64,000 bases of DNA, from NCBI RefSeq assembly GCF_003606385.1, contig NZ_CP032514.1, forward strand, positions 1,798,001 to 1,862,000. The letters are read 5' to 3'. The position numbers and the translations under genes are program-made. Positions 38,998-49,032 of this stretch are shown in pieces; the stretch's first letter is position 1, and every line of letters starts with the position of its first letter. The notes under the pieces were generated by a model. That model ran no database searches. It was not told where the DNA came from and saw only the letters and a list, made by a program, of their open reading frames with translations. Origin of the DNA: Actinomyces lilanjuaniae. Lineage in GTDB: Bacteria; Actinomycetota; Actinomycetes; Actinomycetales; Actinomycetaceae.

Positions 38998-39189
38998 ACC
39001 AGTCTCCCTTCAGCCGACCGACTCCGGTCCGACAGTGGCGCAGCACCGGATAACAGGGCGTTAGACTAGCTTCTCACCCTGCCCCCACGCAGCCCGTCCC
39101 GGTGCCGTACAGCCTCGGGCCAGCCGGAGGCCGCGGCAGAGCCGGACCGGCCAGAGCCGTCCGTCGCCATCCTGAGGAAGTGATGACCC

Positions 39190-39966
39190 ATGGTCCACGT
39201 GGGCGTCGTCGAGGACGACCCTCTCCACCTGCGCACCCTGACCGGTTACCTGGAGCGCTACGCGGCCCAGAGGCAGGTCCATCTGGAGGTAACCACCTAT
39301 CCCAGTGCCTCGGCGCTCCTTGAGAGCTACCGCCCCGTCTACGACATCCTCCTGCTGGACATCCGGATGGAGGGCGCGCAGAGCGGGGACGTGGACGGGA
39401 TGAGCGCTGCCCGCACGGTGCGCGCCACCGACCCGGCGGTCGTCATCATCTTTGTCACCTCCGCCCATCAGTACGCGGTCGCAGGCTACGAGGTGGGTGC
39501 GCTGGGCTACCTGCTCAAGCCCCTGACCTACACCGCGCTGGCCCAGGAGATGGGGCGCGCCCTGGCGGCTCTGGGTCGCCAGGGCGTGGGCCCCGTGCTC
39601 CTGCCGGAGGGCAGCGGGGTGAGGCGGGTGTCCGCCCGTGACATCGTCTACCTGGAGTCAGTGCGCCACCGGGTGAGGATCCACCTCCTGGACCAGGAGG
39701 TCACCGTGGCGTCCAGCCTCAAGGCGATGGAGGAGGTTCTGCGCGGCCACAGCTTCTACCGTTCCAACTCCTGCTACCTGGTCAACCTGGACCACGTGGT
39801 CGGCGTACATGACCAGGACTGCCTCATGAGCACCGGCGAGGTGCTGCGCGTGTCCCGGCCCCGCAGGCGGGGCCTCATGTCAGCCCTGGCCGACCACGTC
39901 GGCGGCCTGCCCGTATCCGGGAGGCCTCCCGGCGAGGCTGCCAGGACGTCCAGGGCCTCGACGTGA
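39190..39966 (+). CDS. LytTR-family response regulator
   Basis: A 258-residue regulator. Receiver domain with acidic VVEDD and phospho-acceptor Asp57 in LLLDIRM, Lys in YLLKPLT, then a LytTR DNA-binding domain from about residue 140 (RDIVYLESVRHRVRIHL; HSFYRSNSCYLVNLDHV). AgrA/ComE-type regulators answer to peptide signals or cell-wall state. It overlaps the sensor kinase gene by four bases. Confidence 0.92.
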   Translation: MVHVGVVEDDPLHLRTLTGYLERYAAQRQVHLEVTTYPSASALLESYRPVYDILLLDIRMEGAQSGDVDGMSAARTVRATDPAVVIIFVTSAHQYAVAGYEVGALGYLLKPLTYTALAQEMGRALAALGRQGVGPVLLPEGSGVRRVSARDIVYLESVRHRVRIHLLDQEVTVASSLKAMEEVLRGHSFYRSNSCYLVNLDHVVGVHDQDCLMSTGEVLRVSRPRRRGLMSALADHVGGLPVSGRPPGEAARTSRAST

Positions 39967-41348
39967 CCCCGGTCAACCTGCCCATCCAGGAGGCCCTGCC
40001 TGACATTCCCCGCCTGTGGACCGCCCTGGCGGAGTGGGGCGCCTGTCTCCTCTACGTCCTGGTCGCCCGAGGACAGCAGGATCGACCTGCGCGCGCCGTC
40101 GTCGTGGTAGCCGTCATAGTAGCGGCCCTGCCCACCCTGTGCGCCTATCACCTCGGAGCGGGCTCGCTGCCGACCACCCTGTGGCTGCCGGGCATGGTCG
40201 GTGCTGTCGCCCTCATGTGGCTGGTGCTCCACCTAGCCCTGGGCGGCCCCGTACGACGCTGCGCCTACCTGGTGGTGCGCGCCTTTGTCCTGGCCGAGCT
40301 GGTGGCCTCCCTCCAGTGGCAGCTGTCGCTGTTCCTCTCAGAGTCGTTCCTCCCGCAGCGGCTCCTCCCGGAGATCCCGCAGGCAGACCCGGCAGCCCTG
40401 ACCTTGCTGCTGGTCCTCGACACTCTCCTGCTGGCCCTCGTCTACCCCCTGGAGCGAGGTCGCGGCCACGGCAGGGTGGTACCCACCTCCCGCTTCCTCG
40501 TGCTGTCCGCGGCGATCGCGGCCATCACCTTTGCCATGAGCAACCTCAGCTTCATGACGACCTCCACCCCCTTCTCCGCCCGCCTGGGAGCCGAGATCTT
40601 CTACGTCCGCACCCTGGTGGACCTGTGCGGCTTCGTCGTCCTCTACGCCCAGCTGGAGCAGGACCGGGAGGCGCAGGCAGCCCGCGAGGTGGTAGCCGTG
40701 CGCGCCCTGCTGCACAGCCAGCACGACCAGTACCTGGCCTCCAAGCGCGTGACCGACGTCGTCAACCGCCGCTATCACGACCTGCGCAACCTGGTCACCG
40801 CCATCCGGGCCGAGACAGACCCCGGGCTGCGTCGCGACCAGCTCGACGAGCTGGAGGACTCGGTGCGCCCCTACGGTGCCCACTACCGCACCGGCAACCC
40901 GGTGCTTGACGTCATTCTCACGGACAAGGGCCAGGCCTGCGTGGAGCACGGCATCACCCTGACAGCCATGGCTGACGGGGCCGCTGTGGGGTTCATCTCC
41001 ACCGTAGACCTGGCCACGATCGTGGGCAACGCGCTGGACAACGCTGTGGAGGCCTGTGCCCAGGTGGGTGACGCCGACCGGCGTCTGGTCCGCCTTGACC
41101 TGCGCGCTCACCACGGCCTGGTCCTGCTGGAGGTGGAGAACACCTTCGCCACCCCGCCGGTCTTCTCCGCAGACGGCTCAGAACTGGTCACCTCCAAGGA
41201 GGACGCGACAGCCCACGGCTTCGGGGTCACGTCCATCCGCCACGCCGCAGCCGGCTACGGCGGCGAGGTGACGGTGGGCGTGACGCAGGAGGACACCTTT
41301 GTGCTGCGCGTGCTCCTGCCCGTACCGAGCTCCGCCCGCCGCCGCTGA
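39963..41348 (+). CDS. Sensor histidine kinase, AgrC/GHKL type
   Basis: A 461-residue kinase. Six or seven N-terminal membrane helices to about residue 225, the phospho-acceptor His near residue 272 in RRYHDLRNLV (the HDxxN form used by AgrC/ComD-like kinases), and a GHKL ATPase domain with IVGNALDNAVEAC and GFGVTSIRHAAAGYGG. It pairs with the LytTR regulator. Polytopic kinases of this class often sense peptides; the inducer is unknown. Confidence 0.9.
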   Translation: MTPVNLPIQEALPDIPRLWTALAEWGACLLYVLVARGQQDRPARAVVVVAVIVAALPTLCAYHLGAGSLPTTLWLPGMVGAVALMWLVLHLALGGPVRRCAYLVVRAFVLAELVASLQWQLSLFLSESFLPQRLLPEIPQADPAALTLLLVLDTLLLALVYPLERGRGHGRVVPTSRFLVLSAAIAAITFAMSNLSFMTTSTPFSARLGAEIFYVRTLVDLCGFVVLYAQLEQDREAQAAREVVAVRALLHSQHDQYLASKRVTDVVNRRYHDLRNLVTAIRAETDPGLRRDQLDELEDSVRPYGAHYRTGNPVLDVILTDKGQACVEHGITLTAMADGAAVGFISTVDLATIVGNALDNAVEACAQVGDADRRLVRLDLRAHHGLVLLEVENTFATPPVFSADGSELVTSKEDATAHGFGVTSIRHAAAGYGGEVTVGVTQEDTFVLRVLLPVPSSARRR

Positions 41349-41454
41349 CTGCCACTGACATAGCGTGGCAGCCGAACCGTTCTGGCAGTGAGGCAAGTAG
41401 TGAGGCAAGTGGGGTAACCGTGACAGCCCACAGCACCGGCACCGCCCGAGCAGC

Positions 41455-42489
41455 CTAGTTGAGGGCCAGGATCCTTCTGGCCACCTGGTAGCCGGCGACG
41501 GGAACCCGGCTCCCGGCACGGCCGGGCAGGTTCATGAGGCGTCCCATGAGGCTGCGCCGCACGCGGACGCTGATGTCGGGGCGCCGGGCGTCCAAGCGCT
41601 GCCACAGCCCCTCCCGGATCGCCAGGTTCTCCGGCGTCCCCGAGCGCAGCGCCATGGTGGTGATGACGACACAGCTCATGGTGTAGATGTGGACCAGGTA
41701 GCGCATCAGCTCTGGCGGAACCTCGTGGGCGCGAGGCATCGACTCCAGCATGAGGGCGTTGACCCGGTCGTGCTGGTCCAGGCGGCGGATGATGACCTCG
41801 TCCGCCACCGACTGCCCCTGGCGCCCCACCGTGTACAGGTAGAGGTCGAGGTCCAGGTAGGTCAGGGAGCGCACGCTGGCCAGGGGCTGAAAAGAGTACA
41901 GGGTGTCCACGTAGAAGCAGTGCTCCGGCAGGCGCGTTCCGGAGTCGCGCAGCACCTGGGTGCGGTAGGTCAGGGAGTGCATCATAAGGTACTGGTCGGG
42001 GCGGAAGCGCCCCACGTCGCTCCAGGTGCCCACACGCCCCTGAGGAAGGATCCCCCGATAGCGCACCGAGTGCCGCCGCAGGCGGCTGCCCTCACGCACG
42101 TAGGTGAAGTTGGTGACGACCAGGTCCGGCTTCTGGCCTGCCTGCCGCCACCGCCGCAGGTGGGACAGCAGGCGCAGCAGGCTGGCCCGGTCCAGGGCGT
42201 CGTCGGAGTCCACCACCTTGACCCAGGTCCCGCGGGCGCGGGCCAGGCCGGTGTTGACCGCTCCCCCGTGCCCCTTGTTCTGCTGGTGGACCACGACCAG
42301 GCGCGGCTCCCGCCTGGCGTAGTCGTCAAGCAGCGCCGGTGTGGAGTCAGTAGAGCCGTCATCGACGACGACGACCTCCACCTCCGCGTGCCCCACCAGG
42401 GTATTCAGGCACCGCGTCACGTAGTCCTGGGCGTTGTAGGCAGGGACAACCAGGGTCAGTAACGGTGCCGACGGGGGAAGGGGTGCCAT
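41455..42489 (-). CDS. Family 2 glycosyltransferase
   Basis: A 344-residue GT-A enzyme: LLTLVVPAYNAQDYV at the N-terminus, VVVVDDGSTDST for nucleotide binding, GGAVNTGLARARG, and the metal-binding VVDSDD. The C-terminal half is not catalytic in known members. It probably transfers a sugar to a wall or capsular glycan, in keeping with nearby glf. Its start is close to the preceding GtrA-like gene on the same strand. Confidence 0.88.
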   Translation of the reverse strand: MAPLPPSAPLLTLVVPAYNAQDYVTRCLNTLVGHAEVEVVVVDDGSTDSTPALLDDYARREPRLVVVHQQNKGHGGAVNTGLARARGTWVKVVDSDDALDRASLLRLLSHLRRWRQAGQKPDLVVTNFTYVREGSRLRRHSVRYRGILPQGRVGTWSDVGRFRPDQYLMMHSLTYRTQVLRDSGTRLPEHCFYVDTLYSFQPLASVRSLTYLDLDLYLYTVGRQGQSVADEVIIRRLDQHDRVNALMLESMPRAHEVPPELMRYLVHIYTMSCVVITTMALRSGTPENLAIREGLWQRLDARRPDISVRVRRSLMGRLMNLPGRAGSRVPVAGYQVARRILALN

Positions 42490-42662
42490 GTACGTGTCCT
42501 CAGTCGGTTCGTCTCTCAGCGTCCTGTGGGGTGTCTTGCGGGGCCGTCAGAACCCGTGTGACGTCCTGCCGGCCGGTGCCGAGCCCCTAGGACCTCTGGG
42601 AGTCTACAGGCGCGCGCAGACCGTGTCTTCCCGGATCCTCTCAGGGATCGCCAAGCGCATCC

Positions 42663-43391
42663 TCACGGCTTGGCCATCTCCTGCACGCTGTCCTGCCCGG
42701 CCGCCTGGCCGGTGTGGTGAGCACTGCCCTGGCCGACCCCCTTCCCGGTCTCCTTGTCAGCCTCCTCGCCAGTCGCCTGACCAGTGCCTAGGTCGCCTCC
42801 GTCCGGCTCGGGCTCGCGCCGGAAAATGACCTTGAAGATGGGGAAGAACACCCAGAAGGAGATCGCGGCGTTGATGACCATCGTGATGACATCGGCTACC
42901 GCCTCACCGCTACTGGCACCCAGCACGCTCTGGCACCAGGAGTAGATCGGGCCCTTGTAGACCACCTGGGCGGCTGCGGCGAAGACCGTGATGATGATGT
43001 AGGCGATCGTGTACCACAGTGCCGCCTTCCACACCGAGGAGTTGGACCTGAAGGTGATGCTGCGCTGGGCGAAGAAGTTGATGACCTGGGCAATAAGCAG
43101 GGTGATCTCCACCGCCAGGAAGTAGGCCAGCCCCCCGCCGGAGCCATCGGCCTGGATGGCGCCGGCAGCGTAGTCGAACAGGTAGACCGTCTGCCCCCCC
43201 GAGGAGCCCACGGGCAGGAAGTGGAAGGGGGTACCCTCCAGGGAGGTGAAGCGGAACACCCAGCGGAACACCGGCATGAGGACCAGCTGGAGCACGGTGA
43301 TGCCGTTGGACACGACGAAGAAGACGATGAACTGGGCAAGGGTCTCGTGCCTCTCCTCGAAGCGGGACCACGCCTGCCTGATACCGGGCAC
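42663..43391 (-). CDS. GtrA-like membrane protein
   Basis: A 242-residue protein with four membrane helices. The first (QFIVFFVVSNGITVLQLVLMP) and VEITLLIAQVINFFAQRSITFR resemble the GtrA family, which helps move lipid-linked sugars across the membrane. A Gly/Thr/Glu/Asp-rich C-terminal tail of about 45 residues is unusual. Its location beside a GT2 gene supports a part in glycan export or decoration. Confidence 0.72.
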   Translation of the reverse strand: MPGIRQAWSRFEERHETLAQFIVFFVVSNGITVLQLVLMPVFRWVFRFTSLEGTPFHFLPVGSSGGQTVYLFDYAAGAIQADGSGGGLAYFLAVEITLLIAQVINFFAQRSITFRSNSSVWKAALWYTIAYIIITVFAAAAQVVYKGPIYSWCQSVLGASSGEAVADVITMVINAAISFWVFFPIFKVIFRREPEPDGGDLGTGQATGEEADKETGKGVGQGSAHHTGQAAGQDSVQEMAKP

Positions 43392-43486
43392 GGGCTCTCC
43401 TTAGGTTGTCGGTGTGGTGGTCTGCCTGCTGCCTACTACCGCCTGGTGGTGCCCGGGCGGCAAGGACAGCTCAGCGTCGGGACAGC

Positions 43487-45889
43487 TTAGCGCCCCGACA
43501 GCTCACGCCGGGTGGCCCGGTCCGCGCGCCAGTTGCGCAGGTACCCCATGGTGGTGCGCCGTACCCCCCGTAGGAGGTGTCCGTTGACAATGTCGACGAC
43601 GCCCTCCACCATCGCCTGGTCGACCCTGCCCGAGGTCATCTTGGCCATGGCCCTCAACGGCATGTTGAGGAGGAAGAGAATGTTGAGGTCGGGCCTGCCT
43701 GCGGCCTCCACCCTGGCCCTCCTGCGGTTAAGGACCCTCACGACGGAACGCGCCAGGAGGCTGCGGGCCTGGGCCATTGAGGACAGCGGGTCGTTGACTC
43801 CCAGCTCCCCGCCTGCTCGGGCCACAGGCAAGGGCCGTCCCAGGAGGGCACGCAGCTGGGCGTCCGTGGCCTGGGTAACCTCGCCGGTGAGGTAGGCACC
43901 CAGCTCCTGCGTGGCTGGCTGCGGGTGGGTCCCCTCCACCTCCACCTGCGCCTGGAGGGGAAGGTCCTCGACGTTGCGGCCTACCCGCACGGTCCAGGTC
44001 CCTGCCTCCACGCACCAGGCCTGCTCCCCCACGTCGTAGTGGCGGAAGGTGTAACGGTCGAAAGGAACGTACACCCTGCGCGACTGCCCGGCCCGCAGCC
44101 GGACCTTGGCGAAGCCCTTGAGCTGGATGCTCGGCCCCCACAGGCCGCCGGGCGGGCGCACGTAGAGCTGGGCCACCTCCGCGCCGTCAACCTGGGAGGT
44201 GTTGGTCAGGGTGAACCGTGCCCCCTGCTCGTCGACCTCAAGGTCGGAGTAGTCACAGGTGGAGTAGGACAGGCCGAAGCCGAAGGGGTGGGCCACCGGG
44301 GTGCCGGTGGTGGTGAAGTAGCGGTAGCCGACGTAGGGTCCCTCCCGGTACACCGCGTGCTCCCCGGTGGCGGGGAACCAGGCTGCGACGGGATGGTCCT
44401 CGTAGCGCACCGGGTACGTCTCGGCCAGACGGCCAGAGGGGTTGACCGCCCCGGTGAGCACCCGCAGCGTCGCCGACGCCCCAGCCTGGCCCGACAGGTA
44501 GGTGTGGACGACAGCGCGGGCGTGGACCTCCCACTGCGTCTCCACCGCAGACCCGGCCGACACGACGACGACGGTGCGCGGGTTGGCCCGGGCGACCTCG
44601 GCCAGCATGCGGGTCTGGGCCTCGGGCAGGCGCATGTGGCTGCGGTCCAGGCCCTCGGACTCGCAGAGCTCGTCCAGGCCGAGGCACACCACGGCAACCT
44701 CGGCGCTAGCGGCCAGGGAGACTGCCTCACGGCACAGGTCCGGGTCCAGCCTGCCGTCACGGTGGTAGCCCTGGGCGTAGCCGACGAGCTCCAGCTCGGT
44801 CTCCCCGACAGCCTCCAGAAGAGTCTCCAGGCGCGTGGGGCTGATCTGGGAGGAGCCAGCGCCCTGGTAGCGCGGCGTGCGGGCCATGTCACCGATAAGG
44901 GCCACCCGGGTCCCCGGCTTCAGGGGGAGCATGGCGTCCTCGTTGCGCAGCAGCACGATGGACTCCTCGGCCACACGCCGAGCCAAGTCGTGGTGCGCCC
45001 GGTCCTCCAGGACCGGGCGGTCCCCGTGGGAGGGTGCCGTCTGCGCCACGGCCAGGACCTCGGCGGCGCGGGCATCGACCTGCTCGCGGGAGAGCTGCCC
45101 AGACTCCACCGCGGCGACGACCTCACGCGCCGAGTGCAGTCCGGGTGCGGGCATCTCCAGGGAACTGCCGGCAGCCGCCGCAGCGGGTGCAGAGTTGGAG
45201 CCTCCCCAGTCGGAGACAACCATGCCGTCAAACCCCCACTCCTGCCGCAGGATCTCGGTGAGCAGGTGGTGGCTCTCGTTGGCGTAGACGCCGTTGACCT
45301 TGTTGTAGGCACTCATGAGGGCGCGCGGCGCCGCCTCACGCACGACGATCTCGAAAGCGGTGAGGTAGAGCTCGCGCATGGTGCGCTCGTCAACCACGGA
45401 GTCCGAGGCCATGCGGCGCAGCTCCTGGCTGTTGACGGCAAAGTGCTTGGGGGTGGCGGCCACCCCCTGGGACTGGATGCCGCGCACCAGCCCAGCAGCC
45501 ATGCGGCCCGACAGCAGCGGGTCCTCGGAGTAGTACTCAAAGTTGCGCCCGCACAGGGGTGAGCGCTTGATGTTGAGCCCCGGGCCTAAGAGGACATCGA
45601 CTCCCAGCGCACGTGCCTCCTGGCCCAGGGCCGCCCCCATCTCCTCGGCCAGGTCGGGGTCCCAGCTGTTGGCCACGGTGGCGGCAGTAGGGAAGCAGGT
45701 GGCGGGCTCGGAGGCGGCGATTCCCAGGTGGTCGCCGCTGCCGAGCTGGCGGCGCACCCCGTGGGGGCCGTCGGACAGCACGAAGGAGCGCACGCCCCTG
45801 GAGGGCAGTGCCCGGGAGTCCCACTCGGAGGCGCCCGAGAGCAGGGCGGCGGCCTCCAGCAGGGTGAGGTCGCGGGGGTCGGGGGTCAC
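43487..45889 (-). CDS. Glycoside hydrolase family 3, beta-glucosidase type, cytoplasmic
   Basis: An 800-residue GH3 enzyme in the ordinary order: barrel domain with KHFAVNSQE and the nucleophile Asp in MVVSDWGGSN (about residue 225), alpha/beta-sandwich domain (SIVLLRNEDAMLPLKPG), then a fibronectin-III-like domain (HPFGFGLSYSTCDYSDLEV). A helical tail follows that I do not recognise. GTG at 45889 was chosen because GAAAGGA precedes it and earlier residues are atypical. There is no signal peptide, so it should act on imported oligosaccharides. It is paired with a second, permuted GH3 gene upstream. Confidence 0.9.
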   Translation of the reverse strand: MTPDPRDLTLLEAAALLSGASEWDSRALPSRGVRSFVLSDGPHGVRRQLGSGDHLGIAASEPATCFPTAATVANSWDPDLAEEMGAALGQEARALGVDVLLGPGLNIKRSPLCGRNFEYYSEDPLLSGRMAAGLVRGIQSQGVAATPKHFAVNSQELRRMASDSVVDERTMRELYLTAFEIVVREAAPRALMSAYNKVNGVYANESHHLLTEILRQEWGFDGMVVSDWGGSNSAPAAAAAGSSLEMPAPGLHSAREVVAAVESGQLSREQVDARAAEVLAVAQTAPSHGDRPVLEDRAHHDLARRVAEESIVLLRNEDAMLPLKPGTRVALIGDMARTPRYQGAGSSQISPTRLETLLEAVGETELELVGYAQGYHRDGRLDPDLCREAVSLAASAEVAVVCLGLDELCESEGLDRSHMRLPEAQTRMLAEVARANPRTVVVVSAGSAVETQWEVHARAVVHTYLSGQAGASATLRVLTGAVNPSGRLAETYPVRYEDHPVAAWFPATGEHAVYREGPYVGYRYFTTTGTPVAHPFGFGLSYSTCDYSDLEVDEQGARFTLTNTSQVDGAEVAQLYVRPPGGLWGPSIQLKGFAKVRLRAGQSRRVYVPFDRYTFRHYDVGEQAWCVEAGTWTVRVGRNVEDLPLQAQVEVEGTHPQPATQELGAYLTGEVTQATDAQLRALLGRPLPVARAGGELGVNDPLSSMAQARSLLARSVVRVLNRRRARVEAAGRPDLNILFLLNMPLRAMAKMTSGRVDQAMVEGVVDIVNGHLLRGVRRTTMGYLRNWRADRATRRELSGR

Positions 45890-46050
45890 AAGGCGTCCTT
45901 TCTCAGGTCTTTCCAGTGGCAGAAGTTCCAGTGACAGAAGAAGGGTGGGAGCAGGACGGGGCAGCGCCAGCGGCCGGGACGCCGCGGGCCGGGCAGGTGG
46001 GCGGGCACGGACACACCCGCCCACCTCCTGCTGCCTGGCGGCAGCCGCCC

Positions 46051-48996
46051 CTACTCAGGGGAGCCCGGCAACCCCGAGGACTCTGAGGGCTGCGCGGGAG
46101 CACCGTCGGCCGCCTGGGCCGCCGCCTGCCTCCTGCGGGCCAGGAAGCGCCTCACGGCCAGGGCCTCCAGGCTCAGGAGAACCACACCCAGCACCCCGAG
46201 CACGGCCCAGGTCGTGTACTCCCAGGGAGCACGCTGCGCCTCGGGCTGGCCGTCCTCGTAGACCCACGAGCTGGCCACGGTGTAGAGGATGTTGTGCGAG
46301 GCGGTGCGCATCGCCTGGACGCCTGCGGCCGAGGTGTCCTGGACGAAGTTCACCCCGATGTCTGTGGTGGCCAGCATCATGTCGCCGCCATTGCGCACCA
46401 GCTGGTCGGCGTTCTGGTAGCCGTAGCCCGCGAAGTAGTCGGTGAGCGTCATGCCCCGGAAGCCCCACTCATCGCGCAGGACAGCCTGCTGAAGGGCGGG
46501 CGAGGCGCCCGCGTAGGTGGTCCCGATGTAGTTGAACGCGGTCATGACCGCCCCGGCCCCGCCCTCCTTGACGCCGATCTCGAAGGAGCGCAGGTAGATC
46601 TCACGCAGCGCCTGCTCCTGGGACCAGGTGACGAGCATGTTGGTGCGGTTAGTCTCCTGGTCGTTGAAGGCGAAGTGCTTGATGAAGGCGTAGACGCCCA
46701 GTTCCTTGGCTCCCTGGATCTCCTGGGCCACCTGGTTGCCTGCCAGGACCGGGTCCTCGGAGAAGTACTCGAAGTTGCGCCCGGCGTAGGCGTAGCGGTG
46801 GGTGTTGGTGGCCGGGGCGTACCAGCCTGCCACGTCCATGTCGTGAGCCATGGTGCCGATAGCGGTGCCGAAGTCGTGGGCGATCTCCTTGTTCCAGGTC
46901 GCCGCCACGGACACGGCGGCTGCCAGGCCAATGGAGCCCACTCCGGTGAAGTTGTTGTTGAGGGAGGCGGGACCGTCCACGTCGGAGACGCGGACCTTAC
47001 CTACCGAGTCGACAGCCACCGACCCGTAGCCGCCGTGGGCGATGAGGTCGTTCATCTCCGCCACGCTCAGCTGGTCGAGCAGCTGCTCCCACTGCGGGTC
47101 GTCGTAGTCCAGGCCGTGCATGTCACCCAGGACGAGCCCGTTGTCCGCCCCTGTGGTCGGCATCTCGGCGTCGGCGTCGTCCTCCTGGGAGGCGTCGTAG
47201 GTGTCGTTGGCGACGAAGGACTCCTGGTGGGCCTGTGACATCTCCAGCGAGGAGGGGGCGGCGGTGGCCTCCTCGTAGTTGGCGAAGGAGTCGGCGCGAG
47301 ACAGGTAGGTGACGTCACCTGCGGCGTCGTCGAACTGGTTGGTGGCCGCCACGACGTCCCCGTCGTGAGTGGTCTCGCCGGTGTAGGTGATGGTGCTGGG
47401 GACCGTCACCTCGGCGGAGTCGATGACCGTGTGGGAGTCGCTGCGGATGGACACGGTGTAGTCGCCGGCCTCCAGTACGTAGGCCTTGGCGTCCTGGGAG
47501 TCGTAGGAGGCCATGTCGTCGTCGTCAAAGCTGATGGACACCGTCTCGGAGGCGCCGGGCTCCAGCAGGCCGGTCTTGGCATAGTCGGCCAGGTCGACAG
47601 CCGACTTCTCGATGCCGCCGTCGGTGTAGGGGGCGGTGTAGTAGGCCTCCACGACGTCCTTGCCCGCCACGTCACCGGTGTTGGTGACCGTGACGTCGAA
47701 GGAGACGGTCCCGTCGGCGTAGGTCACCTCCCCCATCTCCTGGCGGAAGGTCGTGTAGGACAGCCCGTAGCCGAAGGGGTAGACGACCTCCTTGTCGTAG
47801 TCGATGACCCCCTCGGCCGCAGCGGTCTCGTACCAGCGGTAGCCGACGTAGATCCCCTCCACGTAGCTGACGAACCCCGGGTAGGTCGTGGTGTCGGTGA
47901 ACGGGGAGGTCTGACCGTAGCCCTCCATGTTGGTGTAGGTGAAGTCCCCGAAGTTGTTGGCTGCGGGTGAGGACTTGATGTCGGTCACGAAGGTGTCAGG
48001 GGTCCGGGCGGAGGGGTTGACCTCTCCGTCCAGGATGCGCCCCAGGGCGTTGAAGCCCACCTGGCCGCCGGGGACAGCCCAGATGATGGCGTCGATGTCG
48101 GGGTCGGCCTCCAGGTCGCCCAGCTCCATGGCGTTGGCCGAGTTGATGACCACGACGGTGGTCTGCGAGCTGGTCTTAGCCAGCTCGATGAGGTCGCGCT
48201 CGGGGGCGGTCAGCTCCAGGTAGCCCTGCCCGTCGGCGAAGTCGGGGGTGTCCTCGGCGTTGTCGGTGTAGCTGAAGGCGGGGTTGTCGGCAACCTCGGC
48301 GTTGACGTCCTGGGGCAGGTCAAAGCCCTCGCCCCCGGAGCGGGCGATGGTGACCACGGAGGTGTCGGAGAACTCTTCAAGGCCGGTGACGACGTCTGAG
48401 GTGTAGGCCTGCGAGGTGGGCTCCGGCAGGGTCCAGTCCGCCTCGAACATGCCCACCTCGGGGCGCTCGGCGCGGTAGTCGGTGTACAGGGAGGTCAGCT
48501 CCTCGTTCGTGGTGAAGCCCGCGTTGTGCAGGCCGTCCAGGAGCGTGGTCGTGGGGTTGTCCGGGCTGAGCGAGCCCGAGCCGGTCCCGCCGTAGATCGG
48601 GTTGGTCGAGGCCCAGCCGAGCACGTTGAGCGCGGAGCCCTCCTCCAGCGGCAGGGCGCCGTCGGTGTTCTTCAGCAGGACCATGCCCTCATCGGAGATG
48701 GTGTTCCCCAACTCCTCAACGGTGGCCCTGGTCTCCTCGCTGAGCGTACCCGCCCCGGAGGACAGGTCCAGGATGGTGCGCAGGCCGCCATACATCATGG
48801 AGGTGACGGCCACCGCCACGGCGAGCGCGGCGGCAACCCACGTGGTGGAGCGCACTAGCTTGCGCAAGGGACTGTCCCTGCGTCTCACGGCAACCGTGAC
48901 GACCACGGCGAGCAGGAGCACGACGCCGATGGCGATAAGCTGTGGTCGCAGGCTTGCCACGACGTTCCAGACGTCGTTCCAGTTGATCGACAGCAT
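46051..48996 (-). CDS. Membrane-anchored, circularly permuted glycoside hydrolase family 3
   Basis: A 981-residue protein. Two N-terminal helices (LIAIGVVLLLAVVVTVAV; TTWVAAALAVAVAV), then the GH3 alpha/beta-sandwich domain (GMVLLKNTDGALPLEEG), then the Fn3-like domain (YPFGYGLSYTTFRQEMGEV), and only then the barrel domain with GRNFEYFSEDP, IKHFAFNDQE and the nucleophile Asp in MTLTDYFAGYG (about residue 853). A last helix (WAVLGVLGVVLLSLEAL) anchors the C-terminus. This C-domain-first order is known from some ruminococcal beta-glucosidases. It probably works on the outer face of the membrane. Confidence 0.9.
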   Translation of the reverse strand: MLSINWNDVWNVVASLRPQLIAIGVVLLLAVVVTVAVRRRDSPLRKLVRSTTWVAAALAVAVAVTSMMYGGLRTILDLSSGAGTLSEETRATVEELGNTISDEGMVLLKNTDGALPLEEGSALNVLGWASTNPIYGGTGSGSLSPDNPTTTLLDGLHNAGFTTNEELTSLYTDYRAERPEVGMFEADWTLPEPTSQAYTSDVVTGLEEFSDTSVVTIARSGGEGFDLPQDVNAEVADNPAFSYTDNAEDTPDFADGQGYLELTAPERDLIELAKTSSQTTVVVINSANAMELGDLEADPDIDAIIWAVPGGQVGFNALGRILDGEVNPSARTPDTFVTDIKSSPAANNFGDFTYTNMEGYGQTSPFTDTTTYPGFVSYVEGIYVGYRWYETAAAEGVIDYDKEVVYPFGYGLSYTTFRQEMGEVTYADGTVSFDVTVTNTGDVAGKDVVEAYYTAPYTDGGIEKSAVDLADYAKTGLLEPGASETVSISFDDDDMASYDSQDAKAYVLEAGDYTVSIRSDSHTVIDSAEVTVPSTITYTGETTHDGDVVAATNQFDDAAGDVTYLSRADSFANYEEATAAPSSLEMSQAHQESFVANDTYDASQEDDADAEMPTTGADNGLVLGDMHGLDYDDPQWEQLLDQLSVAEMNDLIAHGGYGSVAVDSVGKVRVSDVDGPASLNNNFTGVGSIGLAAAVSVAATWNKEIAHDFGTAIGTMAHDMDVAGWYAPATNTHRYAYAGRNFEYFSEDPVLAGNQVAQEIQGAKELGVYAFIKHFAFNDQETNRTNMLVTWSQEQALREIYLRSFEIGVKEGGAGAVMTAFNYIGTTYAGASPALQQAVLRDEWGFRGMTLTDYFAGYGYQNADQLVRNGGDMMLATTDIGVNFVQDTSAAGVQAMRTASHNILYTVASSWVYEDGQPEAQRAPWEYTTWAVLGVLGVVLLSLEALAVRRFLARRRQAAAQAADGAPAQPSESSGLPGSPE

Positions 48997-49002
48997 GGCA
49001 GA

Positions 49003-49032
49003 GTACCTCTCTGTACCTCTTTGTACCTCTGT
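49003..49032. repeat. Three 10-bp repeats in the ribosome-binding region of the permuted GH3 gene
   Basis: GTACCTCT plus two variable bases, three times. On the coding strand this reads as three AGAGGTAC units, each offering a weak Shine-Dalgarno-like AGAGG; the nearest is about ten bases before ATG at 48996. Confidence 0.8.
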
